64,000 nt of DNA from JABWAJ01 sp038323375. GTDB lineage: Bacteria > Bacteroidota > Bacteroidia > Chitinophagales > Saprospiraceae. This document shows, one piece after another, positions 9,809 through 18,262 of this stretch. A program made the translations under genes and the position numbers. The notes beneath the pieces were generated by a model, which had not been told where the DNA came from, searched no databases, and worked only from the letters and a program-made list of their open reading frames with translations. How positions within the stretch are numbered: the stretch's first letter is position 1; the number at the start of each line of letters is the position of its first letter. The stretch lies in NCBI GenBank assembly GCA_038323375.1, contig JBBQGV010000003.1, positions 60,776 to 124,775 of the forward strand, given 5' to 3'.

Positions 9809-9816
9809 TAAATTTG
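9809..9816 (+). promoter_or_regulatory. possible internal -7 element before the desaturase
   Basis: TAAATTTG is an exact match to the Bacteroidota -7 consensus TAnnTTTG and starts immediately after the hydroxylase stop. No well-spaced TTTG is seen upstream, so this is a weak call. Confidence 0.25.
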
Positions 9817-9860
9817 CAAAAGACTTAACTTCTTTGCCAAAAAAAATGTTTTTAGGCCGC

Positions 9861-9884
9861 TCCCTCAAAGCATCCTTTGAGGGA
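9861..9884 (+). other. perfect 10-bp stem-loop inside the lipid cluster
   Basis: TCCCTCAAAG (9861-9870), loop CATC, CTTTGAGGGA (9875-9884). It lies in the only sizeable gap (118 bp) of the cluster. No U-run follows, so it is more likely an mRNA processing or stability element than an intrinsic terminator; its role is inferred. Confidence 0.5.
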
Positions 9885-9926
9885 ATCAAAATCTCTGTAA
9901 CATCTCATCAAAATTTCTGATTTGTC

Positions 9927-11021
9927 ATGAGAGTAACATTTCAAAACGACAGCCCAAGTGAATTCTATCTAACCCTTGCACAAAGGATAGATACGTACTT
10001 CAAAAGCCAAAAACAAGGAAGAAAAGCCACCTCCTTTTATTGGGTGAAGGTTGCCAGTCTATTTTTGATGTACTTCGCCTGCTATTTCGCGGTTTTATTC
10101 CTGCCGTACAACTTTGGAATAGCACTGGCTTGTTATTTGGTGATGGGTGTTTTAATCGTTTCCATCCTGTTTGCGGTTGGGCACGATTCTGTTCACAATG
10201 CAGTATCGCTTAACCCCAGGGTGAATTACCTGATGGGATATGTCTGGAATTTTTTCGGGGTGAGCAGCTACTTCTGGCGGTTGAAGCACAACATCTCCCA
10301 CCATGCTTTTACGAACATTCCCGGCAGCGACGGCGATTTGGATCAAACAAAGTTGTTGCGGCTTAATCCGACGGCGCCGCGCCTGAACATACACAAGTAC
10401 CAGCACCTTTATGCGATGCTGATTTACAGCTTGTTGGGCCCGTACATTATTTTTATACGTGATTTTAAATTGCTAAAAGAGAAAAAATTTGGCAATACCA
10501 TTCTGGAAAAACACCCGCTCAAGGAAGTGGTCATCATTATCCTAAGCAAGGTTTGGTTTTTCTGTTTTATAGTATTGATTCCCAAATACGTCACGGGGAT
10601 GCCCTGGTTAGACCTGATTGCAGTAACCTTAGCGCTGCTTTTCATCGCAGGTATTTTTACGGCAGTTGTGTCATTTCCAGTACACATTACCTATGAAAGC
10701 GACTTTGCGCTTCCCAACAACGAGGGGGTGGTAGAGATGGACTTTATGACGCACCAATTGCTGACCACGGTAGATTATTCGGCAGAAAACAAGCTGATAC
10801 ACTGGTTTTTCGGCGGCATCAATACCCACGTCGTTCACCACATGTTCCCAAGCGTAAACCACATTCATTATTACGAACTCACAAAAATCGTGAAACAAAC
10901 GGCAGCCGAATACAAACTTCGGTATGTTAATAAAACCTTAGCCACGGTGATGCGCGACCACCTGTTGTTCCTGCGGGAACTGGGACATCGCGATAATCCC
11001 ACCAACCTGAATCTTATTTAA
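9927..11021 (+). CDS. membrane fatty acid desaturase
   Basis: Di-iron fatty acyl desaturase (364 residues) of the membrane FA_desaturase family. Histidine boxes are HDSVH (86-90), HNISHH (121-126) and HVVHH (301-305). Spacing and the W-R-L-K-H-N context resemble linoleoyl-CoA/front-end desaturases. The third box starts with His rather than the Gln typical of front-end enzymes, and no cytochrome b5 domain is present. Two pairs of membrane helices flank the boxes (about 42-82 and 205-250). It is the third gene of the lipid cluster, 12 bp before the GH3 gene. Regiospecificity and whether the substrate is ACP-, CoA- or lipid-bound cannot be read from sequence. Confidence 0.88.
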   Translation: MRVTFQNDSPSEFYLTLAQRIDTYFKSQKQGRKATSFYWVKVASLFLMYFACYFAVLFLPYNFGIALACYLVMGVLIVSILFAVGHDSVHNAVSLNPRVNYLMGYVWNFFGVSSYFWRLKHNISHHAFTNIPGSDGDLDQTKLLRLNPTAPRLNIHKYQHLYAMLIYSLLGPYIIFIRDFKLLKEKKFGNTILEKHPLKEVVIIILSKVWFFCFIVLIPKYVTGMPWLDLIAVTLALLFIAGIFTAVVSFPVHITYESDFALPNNEGVVEMDFMTHQLLTTVDYSAENKLIHWFFGGINTHVVHHMFPSVNHIHYYELTKIVKQTAAEYKLRYVNKTLATVMRDHLLFLRELGHRDNPTNLNLI

Positions 11022-11032
11022 TTGCCAGTTAC

Positions 11033-12541
11033 ATGAGTTTGAAGTCTTTCATTGCCAAACTGATGGCGCAATATTACGCCGGGAAAGTAGCCAGGTGGCG
11101 TAGCAATCCCCTTGAATTTCAAGATCGGGTTTTTGAACACAATCTTTCAGTTGGCCGGACGACGCTTTATGGGAAAGATCATGGTTTCGACAAGGTGAAA
11201 AACTATGAAGATTTCAAAAAAGCCGTCCCAATTCAGGAATACGAAGGCTTCAAGGATTATATAGAAAGAATTAAAGCAGGCGAAAAAAACGTGCTTTGGA
11301 AAGGCTTGCCGAAGTATTTTGCCAAAACTTCCGGTACGACTTCCGGGGTGAAGTTCATCCCGGTATCCGAAGAAGGCATGCCCACGTTCATCAGTGCCGG
11401 TCGCATCGCGTTTGCCATGTACACCCACGAAACCGGAAACGCGAGTTGGGTAGATGGCGGTTTGATTTTTATCCAGGGCAGCCCTGAACTGAATAAAGTT
11501 GGTGCCGTGCAGGCCGGGCGGATGTCGGGCATCACCTATCACCACATCCCCAAATACCTGCGCCGCAACCTGACGCCAACCTATGAAACCAACACGATAG
11601 AAGATTGGGAACTGAAAGTTGACCGCATCTGCGACGAAACTCTTCAGCGCGACATGAGCGTCATCGGCGGTATTCCTCCCTGGGTGCTCATGTATTTTGA
11701 ACGCCTGATGGAAAAAACCGGTAAAAAAAGCGTGTCTGAAATTTTTCCCAACTTTAAGGTTTACCCTTACGGCGGCGTCAATTTCGCCCCGTACCGGGAG
11801 CAATTTCAAAAAGCGATCGGGAAAGACATTGCTTATGTGGAAATGTACAATGCATCCGAAGGCTTCATTGCTTTCCAGGATAAGCAAAACGTGGAAGGGA
11901 TGTTGCTGAACTTAGACGGCGGCATCTTCTATGAATTCGTCCCTGCCGATGAAATTCACGATGAAAACCCAACCCGCCTCAGTCTTAGAGAAGTGGAGCT
12001 GGGGGTAAATTATGCCATTATTCTCAATACAAATTCCGGCCTTTGGGGCTACCTCATCGGCGACACGGTCAAATTCGTCTCTAAAGACCCATACCGGATC
12101 ATTGTAACCGGCCGAACAAAACACTTCATCTCTGCGTTTGGCGAGCATGTCATCACGGAAGAAGTGGATGAAGCCCTGTTGACCGTAGCGCATGAAGCCG
12201 GGGTGGGCATTCTCGAGTTCCATGTGGCACCGCAGGTGAATCCGCCTGACGGCTCCCTGCCTTACCACGAGTGGTTCGTGGAGTTTTCTCACGAACCGCA
12301 GGACATGAAATCCTTTGCAGAAAAAGTAAATGTCCTGCTCTGTGAAAAAAACATCTATTACCGCGATTTGATCGAAGGCAATATGCTACAGCCGCTCCTC
12401 ATTCGTTCCATCCCTAAAGACGGTTTCCGCCAGTACATGAAAGCCCGTGGAAGATTGGGCGGACAGAATAAAATGCCGCGACTGGCCAATACCCGCGAAT
12501 ACGCGGACGACCTGGTGGAGGTTCTGGAACTCAAGTACTAA
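11033..12541 (+). CDS. GH3 auxin-responsive promoter family protein (acyl-adenylating amidosynthetase-like)
   Basis: Member of the GH3 branch of the adenylate-forming (ANL) superfamily. Characterised plant GH3 enzymes activate a carboxylic acid with ATP and join it to an amino acid. Visible motifs are the ATP loop KTSGTTSGVKFIP (98-110), YNASEGFIAFQD around residue 280 and YLIGDTVKF around residue 340. The C-terminal small domain ends normally, and the 502-residue length fits. Bacterial GH3 homologues are mostly uncharacterised. In this cluster the natural inference is activation of the hydroxylated or unsaturated fatty acid, ending as an amide, thioester or lactone. That is inference, not shown by sequence. 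Confidence 0.88.
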   Translation: MSLKSFIAKLMAQYYAGKVARWRSNPLEFQDRVFEHNLSVGRTTLYGKDHGFDKVKNYEDFKKAVPIQEYEGFKDYIERIKAGEKNVLWKGLPKYFAKTSGTTSGVKFIPVSEEGMPTFISAGRIAFAMYTHETGNASWVDGGLIFIQGSPELNKVGAVQAGRMSGITYHHIPKYLRRNLTPTYETNTIEDWELKVDRICDETLQRDMSVIGGIPPWVLMYFERLMEKTGKKSVSEIFPNFKVYPYGGVNFAPYREQFQKAIGKDIAYVEMYNASEGFIAFQDKQNVEGMLLNLDGGIFYEFVPADEIHDENPTRLSLREVELGVNYAIILNTNSGLWGYLIGDTVKFVSKDPYRIIVTGRTKHFISAFGEHVITEEVDEALLTVAHEAGVGILEFHVAPQVNPPDGSLPYHEWFVEFSHEPQDMKSFAEKVNVLLCEKNIYYRDLIEGNMLQPLLIRSIPKDGFRQYMKARGRLGGQNKMPRLANTREYADDLVEVLELKY

Positions 12542-12546
12542 AATTA

Positions 12547-13413
12547 ATGAAATATATTGTCGTTACAGGCGCTTCGGGCGGGATCGGATTTGAAACGGTT
12601 CGTTACCTGCTCGAAAAAGGGTTTTATGTCTTTGGAAGTGTGAGAACCGGTGCCGATGCTGCTAAATTAGCCGGTCTATTTCCCCGAAACTTTACGCCGC
12701 TGATTTTTGATGTGACCGATGAAGCTGCCATGTCGGCTGCTGCTGAGCAGGTGAAAGCCATGCTTGGCGAACAGAACCTGGCAGGCTTGGTCAACAATGC
12801 AGGCATGGTCGTCACGGGGCCTATTTTGCACATGCCCAAAGAAAAAATGCGCCAACAGTTTGAAGTCAATACCTTCGGTCCACTGGTCTTGTGTCAGTTG
12901 TACTTTCCTTTGTTGAGAAGTCGGGACGGCAAACCGCCCGGACGCATTGTCAATGTTAGTTCGCTTTCTGCGGAAATAGCCCTGCCGTTTATGGGGCCTT
13001 ATTCAGCCTCCAAGCGGGCGTTGAGCAACCTTGCCCATGCCTTGCGCAGGGAGTTTTACCCTTATGGCATTCCGGTGATTGACATCCTGCCGGGGCGGGT
13101 CAAAACGGGCATCGTAGATACGCTTGCTGTAAATGCGGCGGATTTTTCGGGTACCGACTTTGAAGAAGGCATGACGCGCTATTTAGATTCCGCCCAATAC
13201 CTGCGTGATCGGGGTTTGTCGCCGGAAGTGGTTGCAGCAACCATTTACCGCGCACTGAGCGATGCCAGCCCCCGTCTGCGTTATGTGAGACCTTACAAAT
13301 ATTTCTCCCGGTGGAAAATCCCCGTAAATTTGCCGACCCGCGTGCTGGATCGGCTCTTGGCGAAACGCCTGCGTTTGTTGCCTGGTTTTTTGAAAAACAA
13401 AAATACGCTCTGA
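12547..13413 (+). CDS. SDR family oxidoreductase (first of tandem pair)
   Basis: Classical short-chain dehydrogenase/reductase (288 residues), cytoplasmic and NAD(P)-dependent. The cofactor motif TGASGGIG is at residues 7-14, NNAG at 83-86, and the catalytic residues are Ser139, Tyr152 and Lys156 in YSASK. An arginine at position 33 after the second strand (SVR) suggests NADPH preference. It starts 5 bp after the GH3 stop, so it is surely co-transcribed with it. It is about half identical by eye to the next gene, indicating a tandem duplication. The likely reaction is ketone/alcohol interconversion on the cluster product; the specific substrate is unknown. Confidence 0.88.
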   Translation: MKYIVVTGASGGIGFETVRYLLEKGFYVFGSVRTGADAAKLAGLFPRNFTPLIFDVTDEAAMSAAAEQVKAMLGEQNLAGLVNNAGMVVTGPILHMPKEKMRQQFEVNTFGPLVLCQLYFPLLRSRDGKPPGRIVNVSSLSAEIALPFMGPYSASKRALSNLAHALRREFYPYGIPVIDILPGRVKTGIVDTLAVNAADFSGTDFEEGMTRYLDSAQYLRDRGLSPEVVAATIYRALSDASPRLRYVRPYKYFSRWKIPVNLPTRVLDRLLAKRLRLLPGFLKNKNTL

Positions 13414-13415
13414 AA

Positions 13416-14279
13416 ATGCGGCATATTCTGATTACAGGCGTTTCGTCAGGTATTGGTTACGCCTGCCTGAAGTACTTTATTGAACAGGGTTGCCATGTGT
13501 TTGGGAGCGTTCGAAAGGCTGAAGACGCCACTCGCCTGAGCGAAACCTTTGGCGTGAATTATACGCCGTTGTTGTTTGATGTGACGGACAGCGAAGCCAT
13601 TCGCTCAGCCGTGGAAACGGTAAAAACTGAACTCGGGGAAGGGGAAAACCTGTTCGGATTGGTGGTCAATGCCGGGATTCAGATTCCGGGGCCGATCTTG
13701 TACCTGACCCGCGAGGAGATGCGCTATCAATTTGAGGTCAATGTCTTCGGAGGACTGGAAGTCATTCAGCGCTTCGTGCCTTTGCTGCGGGAAACCCACC
13801 AGAGCAAACCGGGTCGAATTGTGCATGTCGGATCTACTTCAGCGGCGATTACCCTGCCTTTTACCAGTTTTTATTCTGCGGCCAAAAGTGCCATGCACAG
13901 CCTTTGCGATACGTTGCGGCGCGAGTTGATGATTTATGGCATTGACGTGGTGGATATTTATGTCGGCCCTGTAAACAATGACCTGGTGGCTAAAGTCGCA
14001 TCTTATAAAGAGCGCTACAAAGACACCGATTATTACCCGGCGATTACCATGCGCTTGGACGGAGCGCTGAAAAAAAATATCCCCAATGGGCTGTTACCCG
14101 AAGCAGTTGCGGCAGCGATATTCGGCTCCTTGACATCTTCCAGTCCAAAGCACCGTTACGCACTCAACAAAGACTGGTTTAATACCTGGTTTTTACCGAC
14201 TATGCTGCCGCACCGTTTGCTTGATCGCATCATCGCGAAAAAATGGAAGATGCGACCAGTGGATTTTGGAAAAAAATAG
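13416..14279 (+). CDS. SDR family oxidoreductase (second of tandem pair)
   Basis: Paralogue of the preceding gene (287 residues) with TGVSSGIG at 7-14, VVNAG near 83-87, Ser140, and Tyr153/Lys157 in YSAAK. The opening blocks of the two proteins (ITGVSSGIGYACLKYF versus VTGASGGIGFETVRYL, then VFGSVR in both) are nearly superimposable. The start at 13416 lies two bases after the upstream TGA; a longer reading frame starting inside the previous gene is not credible. It closes the cluster; only 7 bp separate it from the convergent DUF805 gene, with no terminator hairpin visible. Confidence 0.87.
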   Translation: MRHILITGVSSGIGYACLKYFIEQGCHVFGSVRKAEDATRLSETFGVNYTPLLFDVTDSEAIRSAVETVKTELGEGENLFGLVVNAGIQIPGPILYLTREEMRYQFEVNVFGGLEVIQRFVPLLRETHQSKPGRIVHVGSTSAAITLPFTSFYSAAKSAMHSLCDTLRRELMIYGIDVVDIYVGPVNNDLVAKVASYKERYKDTDYYPAITMRLDGALKKNIPNGLLPEAVAAAIFGSLTSSSPKHRYALNKDWFNTWFLPTMLPHRLLDRIIAKKWKMRPVDFGKK

Positions 14280-14286
14280 GGAAAAA

Positions 14287-14643
14287 TTAGCTGACTAAGT
14301 GATCCGTGATGTCAACCTCCGGGTTTTTCGGATCCAGACCATATAGGTTGCTTCCTTTTTCGCCATCCGTGCAAGCCAGGATCAGGTTGTAAATGGGGAT
14401 TAATAAAAACCACCCGCTTTTCCCTACATCGTGCATTCTTCTTACCCCAACGGCGATGCCTGGAATCAAAACGGCAAGGTTGTAAATATTGGAAAGCCAT
14501 TCGGTGTTAAACATCATCCCGCCTAAGAAAGTGAGACCCAAAGAGATGATCAAGTTGAACAGAACAAAGTACCAGTATTCGCTTCTTCTGGCTCTGCCGT
14601 TGAACTCAGCATAGTTCTGTAGAACTTTCAAATAGTAATTCAT
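14287..14643 (-). CDS. DUF805 domain membrane protein
   Basis: Small inner-membrane protein (118 residues) of the DUF805 family. The N-terminal amphipathic block 'NYAEFNGRARRSEYWYFVLFN' (shown in part: GRARRSEYWYF) is the hallmark, followed by about three membrane helices and the RRMHDVGKSGW motif typical of the family. It is convergent with the lipid cluster and appears monocistronic. No biochemical function is established for the family. Confidence 0.92.
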   Translation of the reverse strand: MNYYLKVLQNYAEFNGRARRSEYWYFVLFNLIISLGLTFLGGMMFNTEWLSNIYNLAVLIPGIAVGVRRMHDVGKSGWFLLIPIYNLILACTDGEKGSNLYGLDPKNPEVDITDHLVS

Positions 14644-15127
14644 GATTTTAAAATTTAGGAGTTAAAGAATGAATGATAACTGTTCACGTTACATCACGGA
14701 GCGGTGATAGGCAGAGAAACCTGGTGGCGTTTCCCCTTTAGGGTCTCTGAATGAATAAGTGTCACTTTCGACAGCTAAGTAATTTTGCTTCTAACCGAGG
14801 CGGAGGTTCCCGACCTTAGCTTGAGCTAAGGGAGGAGATTCTCCAACGAAGGGTAGGAGGAAAATGACTCCTGGAAAAGTGACAGTTATTCGTTCAGCAA
14901 CCCTTAATGCGCATTCAGAGACACAAGATTACTTTGTTTTTTACATTTATACCAGAAAAAAATGAAAATATACCAACATTGATAAATATGAATGCGATGA
15001 TTTGACTTTTTTGCTCCGCTTGCGTCGTGGCTCTGCCTCGCGTATCCTATGAAATCAGGTAGTTTTGGGACAAATCCTTGTATTTGAGATTTCGCCTCGC
15101 GAGACTTTTTTTTCGAGTATCCCTTGA
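14644..15127. other. 484-bp non-coding region with structured palindrome
   Basis: No credible ORF. The region holds the long imperfect inverted repeat described at 14740-14904, then AT-rich DNA, then an octamer repeat (two copies of ATCAAGGG on the minus strand) that spans the stop codon of the next gene near 15124-15142. Confidence 0.6.
14740..14904. repeat. 165-bp palindromic element with nested hairpins
   Basis: Left arm 14740-14769 begins AGGGTCTCTGAATGAATAAG; right arm 14874-14904 is its inverse with about four mismatches or gaps (inverse begins AGGGTTGCTGAACGAATAAC). Between the arms lie a perfect 7-bp hairpin CCTTAGC-TTGA-GCTAAGG (14814-14831), GGAGA-T-TCTCC and AGGAG/CTCCT hairpins. 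It may be a miniature transposable element or a structured RNA. It is unrelated in sequence to the AATTAGTGTCTGTC family. Confidence 0.65.
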
Positions 15128-15511
15128 TTACCCCTTGATGTCTTTCGGCCTCAACACTCGGTGAAACCGAAGCAAATGATCCGGCACCGATTCATTGTAC
15201 AAGCACAAAATCAACATATTCTTTTTGCGGCCATCCGTCGGAAACAGGATCTTGGCCGGGTTGTGTACATAACCATTGTCTTCAAACAGGAGGATTTGCT
15301 TGTTGCGGGTAGGCAGGCGAAACAGCTCCAATTCCGGTACATTGGCGGGCAGGGGGATTTCGGCATAGCCCTCTTCCTGGAGAAATTGCCGTACCATATC
15401 GTAACTGTGAGCCAAAGAAGCGCCCCCGAAGATCGTACGGTATTCGTAGCCGTCGCTTTCGCCGCCTAAATATTCCGAGCCAGCGGGGGGGAATTCGTAG
15501 CGAAGGGGCAT
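15128..15511 (-). CDS. hypothetical protein
   Basis: Soluble 127-residue protein without signal peptide or membrane segment. Composition and codon use look coding, with a regular mix of aromatic and charged residues. I recognise no domain. It lies downstream of psd on the same strand, separated by about 170 bp that contain two blocks of short tandem repeats, so co-transcription is uncertain. Its last codons (I-K-G-stop) fall in a duplicated ATCAAGGG octamer. Confidence 0.6.
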   Translation of the reverse strand: MPLRYEFPPAGSEYLGGESDGYEYRTIFGGASLAHSYDMVRQFLQEEGYAEIPLPANVPELELFRLPTRNKQILLFEDNGYVHNPAKILFPTDGRKKNMLILCLYNESVPDHLLRFHRVLRPKDIKG

Positions 15512-15535
15512 AGTGGTTGATTATTAAGGTTAAAG

Positions 15536-15618
15536 TAGAGCGTAGAGAGTAGGGAGTAGAGAGTAGACAGCAGAGCGTAGAAAGTAGGGAGTAGAGAGTA
15601 GAGAGTAGAAAGTAGGGA
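15536..15618. repeat. AGAGTAG-type heptamer tandem repeat
   Basis: About eleven degenerate units of GTAGAGA/GTAGGGA/GTAGAAA in tandem, between psd and the downstream hypothetical gene. The same word family recurs at 40861-40957. Confidence 0.8.
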
Positions 15619-15639
15619 TTTCGGAACACGATGAGATTA

Positions 15640-15705
15640 CGCTTCCATCCTTCTTCCTTCCATCCTTTATCCTTCTTCCTTTATCCTTCTTCCTTCTTCA
15701 GTCTC
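15640..15705. repeat. GAAGAAGGATAAAG tandem repeat at the psd 3' end
   Basis: Read on the minus strand, units of GAAGAAGGATAAAG and shorter GAAGGAAGAAGGAT variants. The first unit encodes the last residues (K-K-E-E-G) and the TAA stop of psd. Confidence 0.7.
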
Positions 15706-16346
15706 GCAATCCGTGTCAAATTTCCCTTCACATTTTGTCCGATCTGCACTTCGATGACCGCATCCAAAGGCAAAAGAAGGTCAACCCTAGAGCCGAAGGT
15801 AATGAAGCCCATTTCGCTGCCTTGAATCACTTTGTCGCCAACCTGGAGGTAGTTTCTGATGCGCTTGGCCATGGCACCGGCAATTTGTCGCAACAACACC
15901 GCTGTCTGACCATGCTGAATGACTACCGTGGTTCGTTCGTTTTCCGTCGAGGATTTTGGATGCCAGGCTACTAAGTACTTGCCAGGATGGTATTTAAGGT
16001 AAGCAATTTTTCCTCCAATGGGGTTTCGATTAACGTGTACATTGAGTGGCGACATAAAAATGGAAACCTGGAGGCGCCGGTCTTTGAAGTACTCCGGTTC
16101 TTCTGTTTCTTCAATCACCACCACTTTTCCATCGGCAGGCGCGTAAACGACGTTGTCGTCTGCAGCGGGAATGATGCGGCGTGGATTGCGGAAAAATTGC
16201 AGCATCAACAAAAAAAGCCCGCCCGATAAGCCCGCAATATACCACAGACTCCCCGGTAAAATCCGGTTGAGCAGATACGTTATTGCGACAAGCACAATAG
16301 CCGTTATTGAAATGATCCTGAATCCCTCTTTATGAATGATGCTCAT
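15681..16346 (-). CDS. psd: phosphatidylserine decarboxylase family protein
   Basis: Makes phosphatidylethanolamine from phosphatidylserine at the inner membrane. It is a short-type proenzyme (221 residues) with two N-terminal membrane helices (about 11-28 and 33-52). Conserved motifs include APADGKVV (69-76), the metal/active-site block SPLNVHVNRNP (99-109) and FGSR at 184-187, where self-cleavage between Gly185 and Ser186 would create the pyruvoyl group. The start at 16346 is chosen because upstream sequence is not family-like and overlaps cdsA. It follows cdsA on the same strand, linking two steps of phospholipid synthesis. Its C-terminus is encoded by a short tandem repeat. Confidence 0.92.
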   Translation of the reverse strand: MSIIHKEGFRIISITAIVLVAITYLLNRILPGSLWYIAGLSGGLFLLMLQFFRNPRRIIPAADDNVVYAPADGKVVVIEETEEPEYFKDRRLQVSIFMSPLNVHVNRNPIGGKIAYLKYHPGKYLVAWHPKSSTENERTTVVIQHGQTAVLLRQIAGAMAKRIRNYLQVGDKVIQGSEMGFITFGSRVDLLLPLDAVIEVQIGQNVKGNLTRIARLKKEEG

Positions 16347-16402
16347 CTTGCGTTTATTTAATTCATTTGTCGAGTGTCTGATCTTTAGCGTTCGATAGCA
16401 AA

Positions 16403-17239
16403 CTACTTTATCCAAAACAAATAGGCGCTAACAAAAGGCACAATAAAAATAAGCCCGTCGAACCGGTCGAGCAGGCCACCATGGCCTGGCAATAATTTGC
16501 CGGAATCCTTGATTTGGAGACTTCGTTTAAACAAAGACTCCACCAGATCGCCCAAAGAGCCTAAAACAACAACAATCAGGGACAATACGATCCAGTCGGT
16601 ATAGGTAAAACCGGGTATAAAATTAGCAAAAAGGATTGCTGCAAGCAAAGTAATGATACAACCGCCAATAGCGCCCTCCCAGGTTTTTTTTGGAGAAATA
16701 TGCGGCGCTAACTGCGTTTTGCCGATACGGCTGCCAATGCCGTACGCCCCAGAATCGTTTGCCCAGCTTAACAAAAGCAGCCCCATCATGATGTTGGGTT
16801 GATACGTTTCCCCATTTGGGAAAGAAATAGCGACCATCAAAGCGAATGGCGTGCCGATGTAAACGATCCCAAGCGCCAGAAAAGCCAAATTGTGAAAGGG
16901 AGATTTGGATTGCCACCTTAACTCAAGCAGCATCAGCACAAAAAAGACAAGCAACAAGCCCAGCAAACCATGTCCTAATATATAGGGTGTATCTTTATTC
17001 AAAAGCACCTGAATCGCCATGAAGAGGAAAGGCCCCAGGCCTGTGAGAACCCCCAAAACGCGCCTGACTTTACCGCTAATTCCGGTTACATCAAGTGCCA
17101 AGCCGTAAAATTCCCATAAACTCAGGGTTGCAATCAGCCCGAACAGCCCCAGAAAAGTATAAGCCCCGCCATAGATACCTGCGGTCATGACCGCTACAAA
17201 GATACTGCCCGTGATCATACGCCTGCCCAAAGTACTCAT
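16403..17239 (-). CDS. cdsA: phosphatidate cytidylyltransferase
   Basis: Integral membrane enzyme that makes CDP-diacylglycerol from phosphatidic acid and CTP. It is 278 residues with about eight hydrophobic helices. The CdsA signature is near the C-terminus: 'GSLGDLVESLFKRSLQIKD' followed by KLLPGHGGLLDRFD, with the conserved acidic residues in place. It overlaps the upstream CPBP gene by 4 bp (ATGA-type junction) and is followed 56 bp later by psd, so the three form an operon covering CDP-DAG synthesis and phosphatidylethanolamine formation. Confidence 0.95.
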   Translation of the reverse strand: MSTLGRRMITGSIFVAVMTAGIYGGAYTFLGLFGLIATLSLWEFYGLALDVTGISGKVRRVLGVLTGLGPFLFMAIQVLLNKDTPYILGHGLLGLLLVFFVLMLLELRWQSKSPFHNLAFLALGIVYIGTPFALMVAISFPNGETYQPNIMMGLLLLSWANDSGAYGIGSRIGKTQLAPHISPKKTWEGAIGGCIITLLAAILFANFIPGFTYTDWIVLSLIVVVLGSLGDLVESLFKRSLQIKDSGKLLPGHGGLLDRFDGLIFIVPFVSAYLFWIK

Positions 17240-18189
17240 ATTGTCTGTTCGTTTTCGGCTCCCTCTTGTTGTTCAGGCAAGGCAAAGTAGCGTTTAATAT
17301 AATATCCGACCAAAAAAACCAGGAACAGCGAACCGGCTCCGGCGACCCAGTAGGGTTGTTCGGTCTGTGTAGCATCAATGGCTTCCAATGCGTCGCCCGC
17401 AAAGTACTGTCCGGCCACTTGAATGCCGTTAAAAAAGAAATGTGCAAGGATCGGTATCCAAAGATTTTTTGACCACAGGAACAGGTATCCCAACAGGGCA
17501 CCCAGTAGGAACCGGGGCAAAAAACCTTCAAATTGCAGGTGAACCGCGCTAAACAAAAAAGCCGTGATCCACACCGCGAGTCCGGGCGAACGGGCAATGC
17601 GGTAAAATTGTTGCTGCATCACCCCCCGGAAAACGAGCTCTTCTCCAATGGCCGGTGCCACAGCGACAACGAGCAGGTTGAACAACAACTCACCCGGGGA
17701 TTCCATCACGAGTAATCCTTGGACTAAGTTAGAAACCTCCCCTTCCATGCCGACCATCCACTCAGGTAAAGGCAACTGGCGGTTTAGCCAATAAACGGTT
17801 TGCGCTAAAGGAAAAGAAACCAAAATGAAAAAGATGCTCAATACGGCCGGCGTCAGGCGCGGGCCAACGTTCAGCAACAGTTGCTGCGACCATTGCCTGC
17901 GGTAAAGGAGGATAAAAACGCCCAAAGCCGGGATGGAAAAAGAAGCAAGGTGGCTGAGCAGGCTTATCCAGCGCAAAATTTGTCGGTCAGCGTAGGGGCT
18001 GGTTTCTCCAAACCCCGAAAGTAGGACGGATATATCCGTATTGTTGAGGTATGCAAGGAGTGAACTCATTGCACCGCCTAGCAGGTAGCCGAATAAAATA
18101 GCGACTACCAGCAGCAGCAGTGTCCAGGAAGCCGGAAAGATAAAATCACGGTTCGGCTTGAAATCGTTAATAGGAGAAGGCTCCATCAT
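17236..18189 (-). CDS. CPBP family intramembrane metalloprotease
   Basis: Polytopic membrane protein (317 residues) of the CPBP/CaaX protease (Abi) family. The motifs are EELVFRGVMQQ (EExxxR), the second motif with FSAVHLQFEG and a third HFFFNG, which together provide the Glu/His metal site. About eight hydrophobic segments are present. The ATG at 18189 is preferred over a TTG at 18207. First gene of the CPBP-cdsA-psd operon and divergent from pdxJ. The substrate is unknown; bacterial members are often linked to peptide processing or self-immunity, but nothing here indicates which. Confidence 0.88.
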   Translation of the reverse strand: MMEPSPINDFKPNRDFIFPASWTLLLLVVAILFGYLLGGAMSSLLAYLNNTDISVLLSGFGETSPYADRQILRWISLLSHLASFSIPALGVFILLYRRQWSQQLLLNVGPRLTPAVLSIFFILVSFPLAQTVYWLNRQLPLPEWMVGMEGEVSNLVQGLLVMESPGELLFNLLVVAVAPAIGEELVFRGVMQQQFYRIARSPGLAVWITAFLFSAVHLQFEGFLPRFLLGALLGYLFLWSKNLWIPILAHFFFNGIQVAGQYFAGDALEAIDATQTEQPYWVAGAGSLFLVFLVGYYIKRYFALPEQQEGAENEQTI

Positions 18190-18262
18190 TATATTTTTGC
18201 GCTGCAAAAATGGGAATTGTTTTCGGGTTTTCTATCTTTATCGTTCATACAAGCAAGCACTT

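Noticed and set aside
6446..14279. Identification of the lipid cluster as an oleABCD olefin pathway
   Set aside because: There is no alpha/beta hydrolase (OleB), the adenylating enzyme is GH3 rather than OleC, and two di-iron membrane enzymes are present that ole clusters lack.
15536..15618. CRISPR array
   Set aside because: The units are contiguous degenerate heptamers without spacers; no cas gene is nearby.
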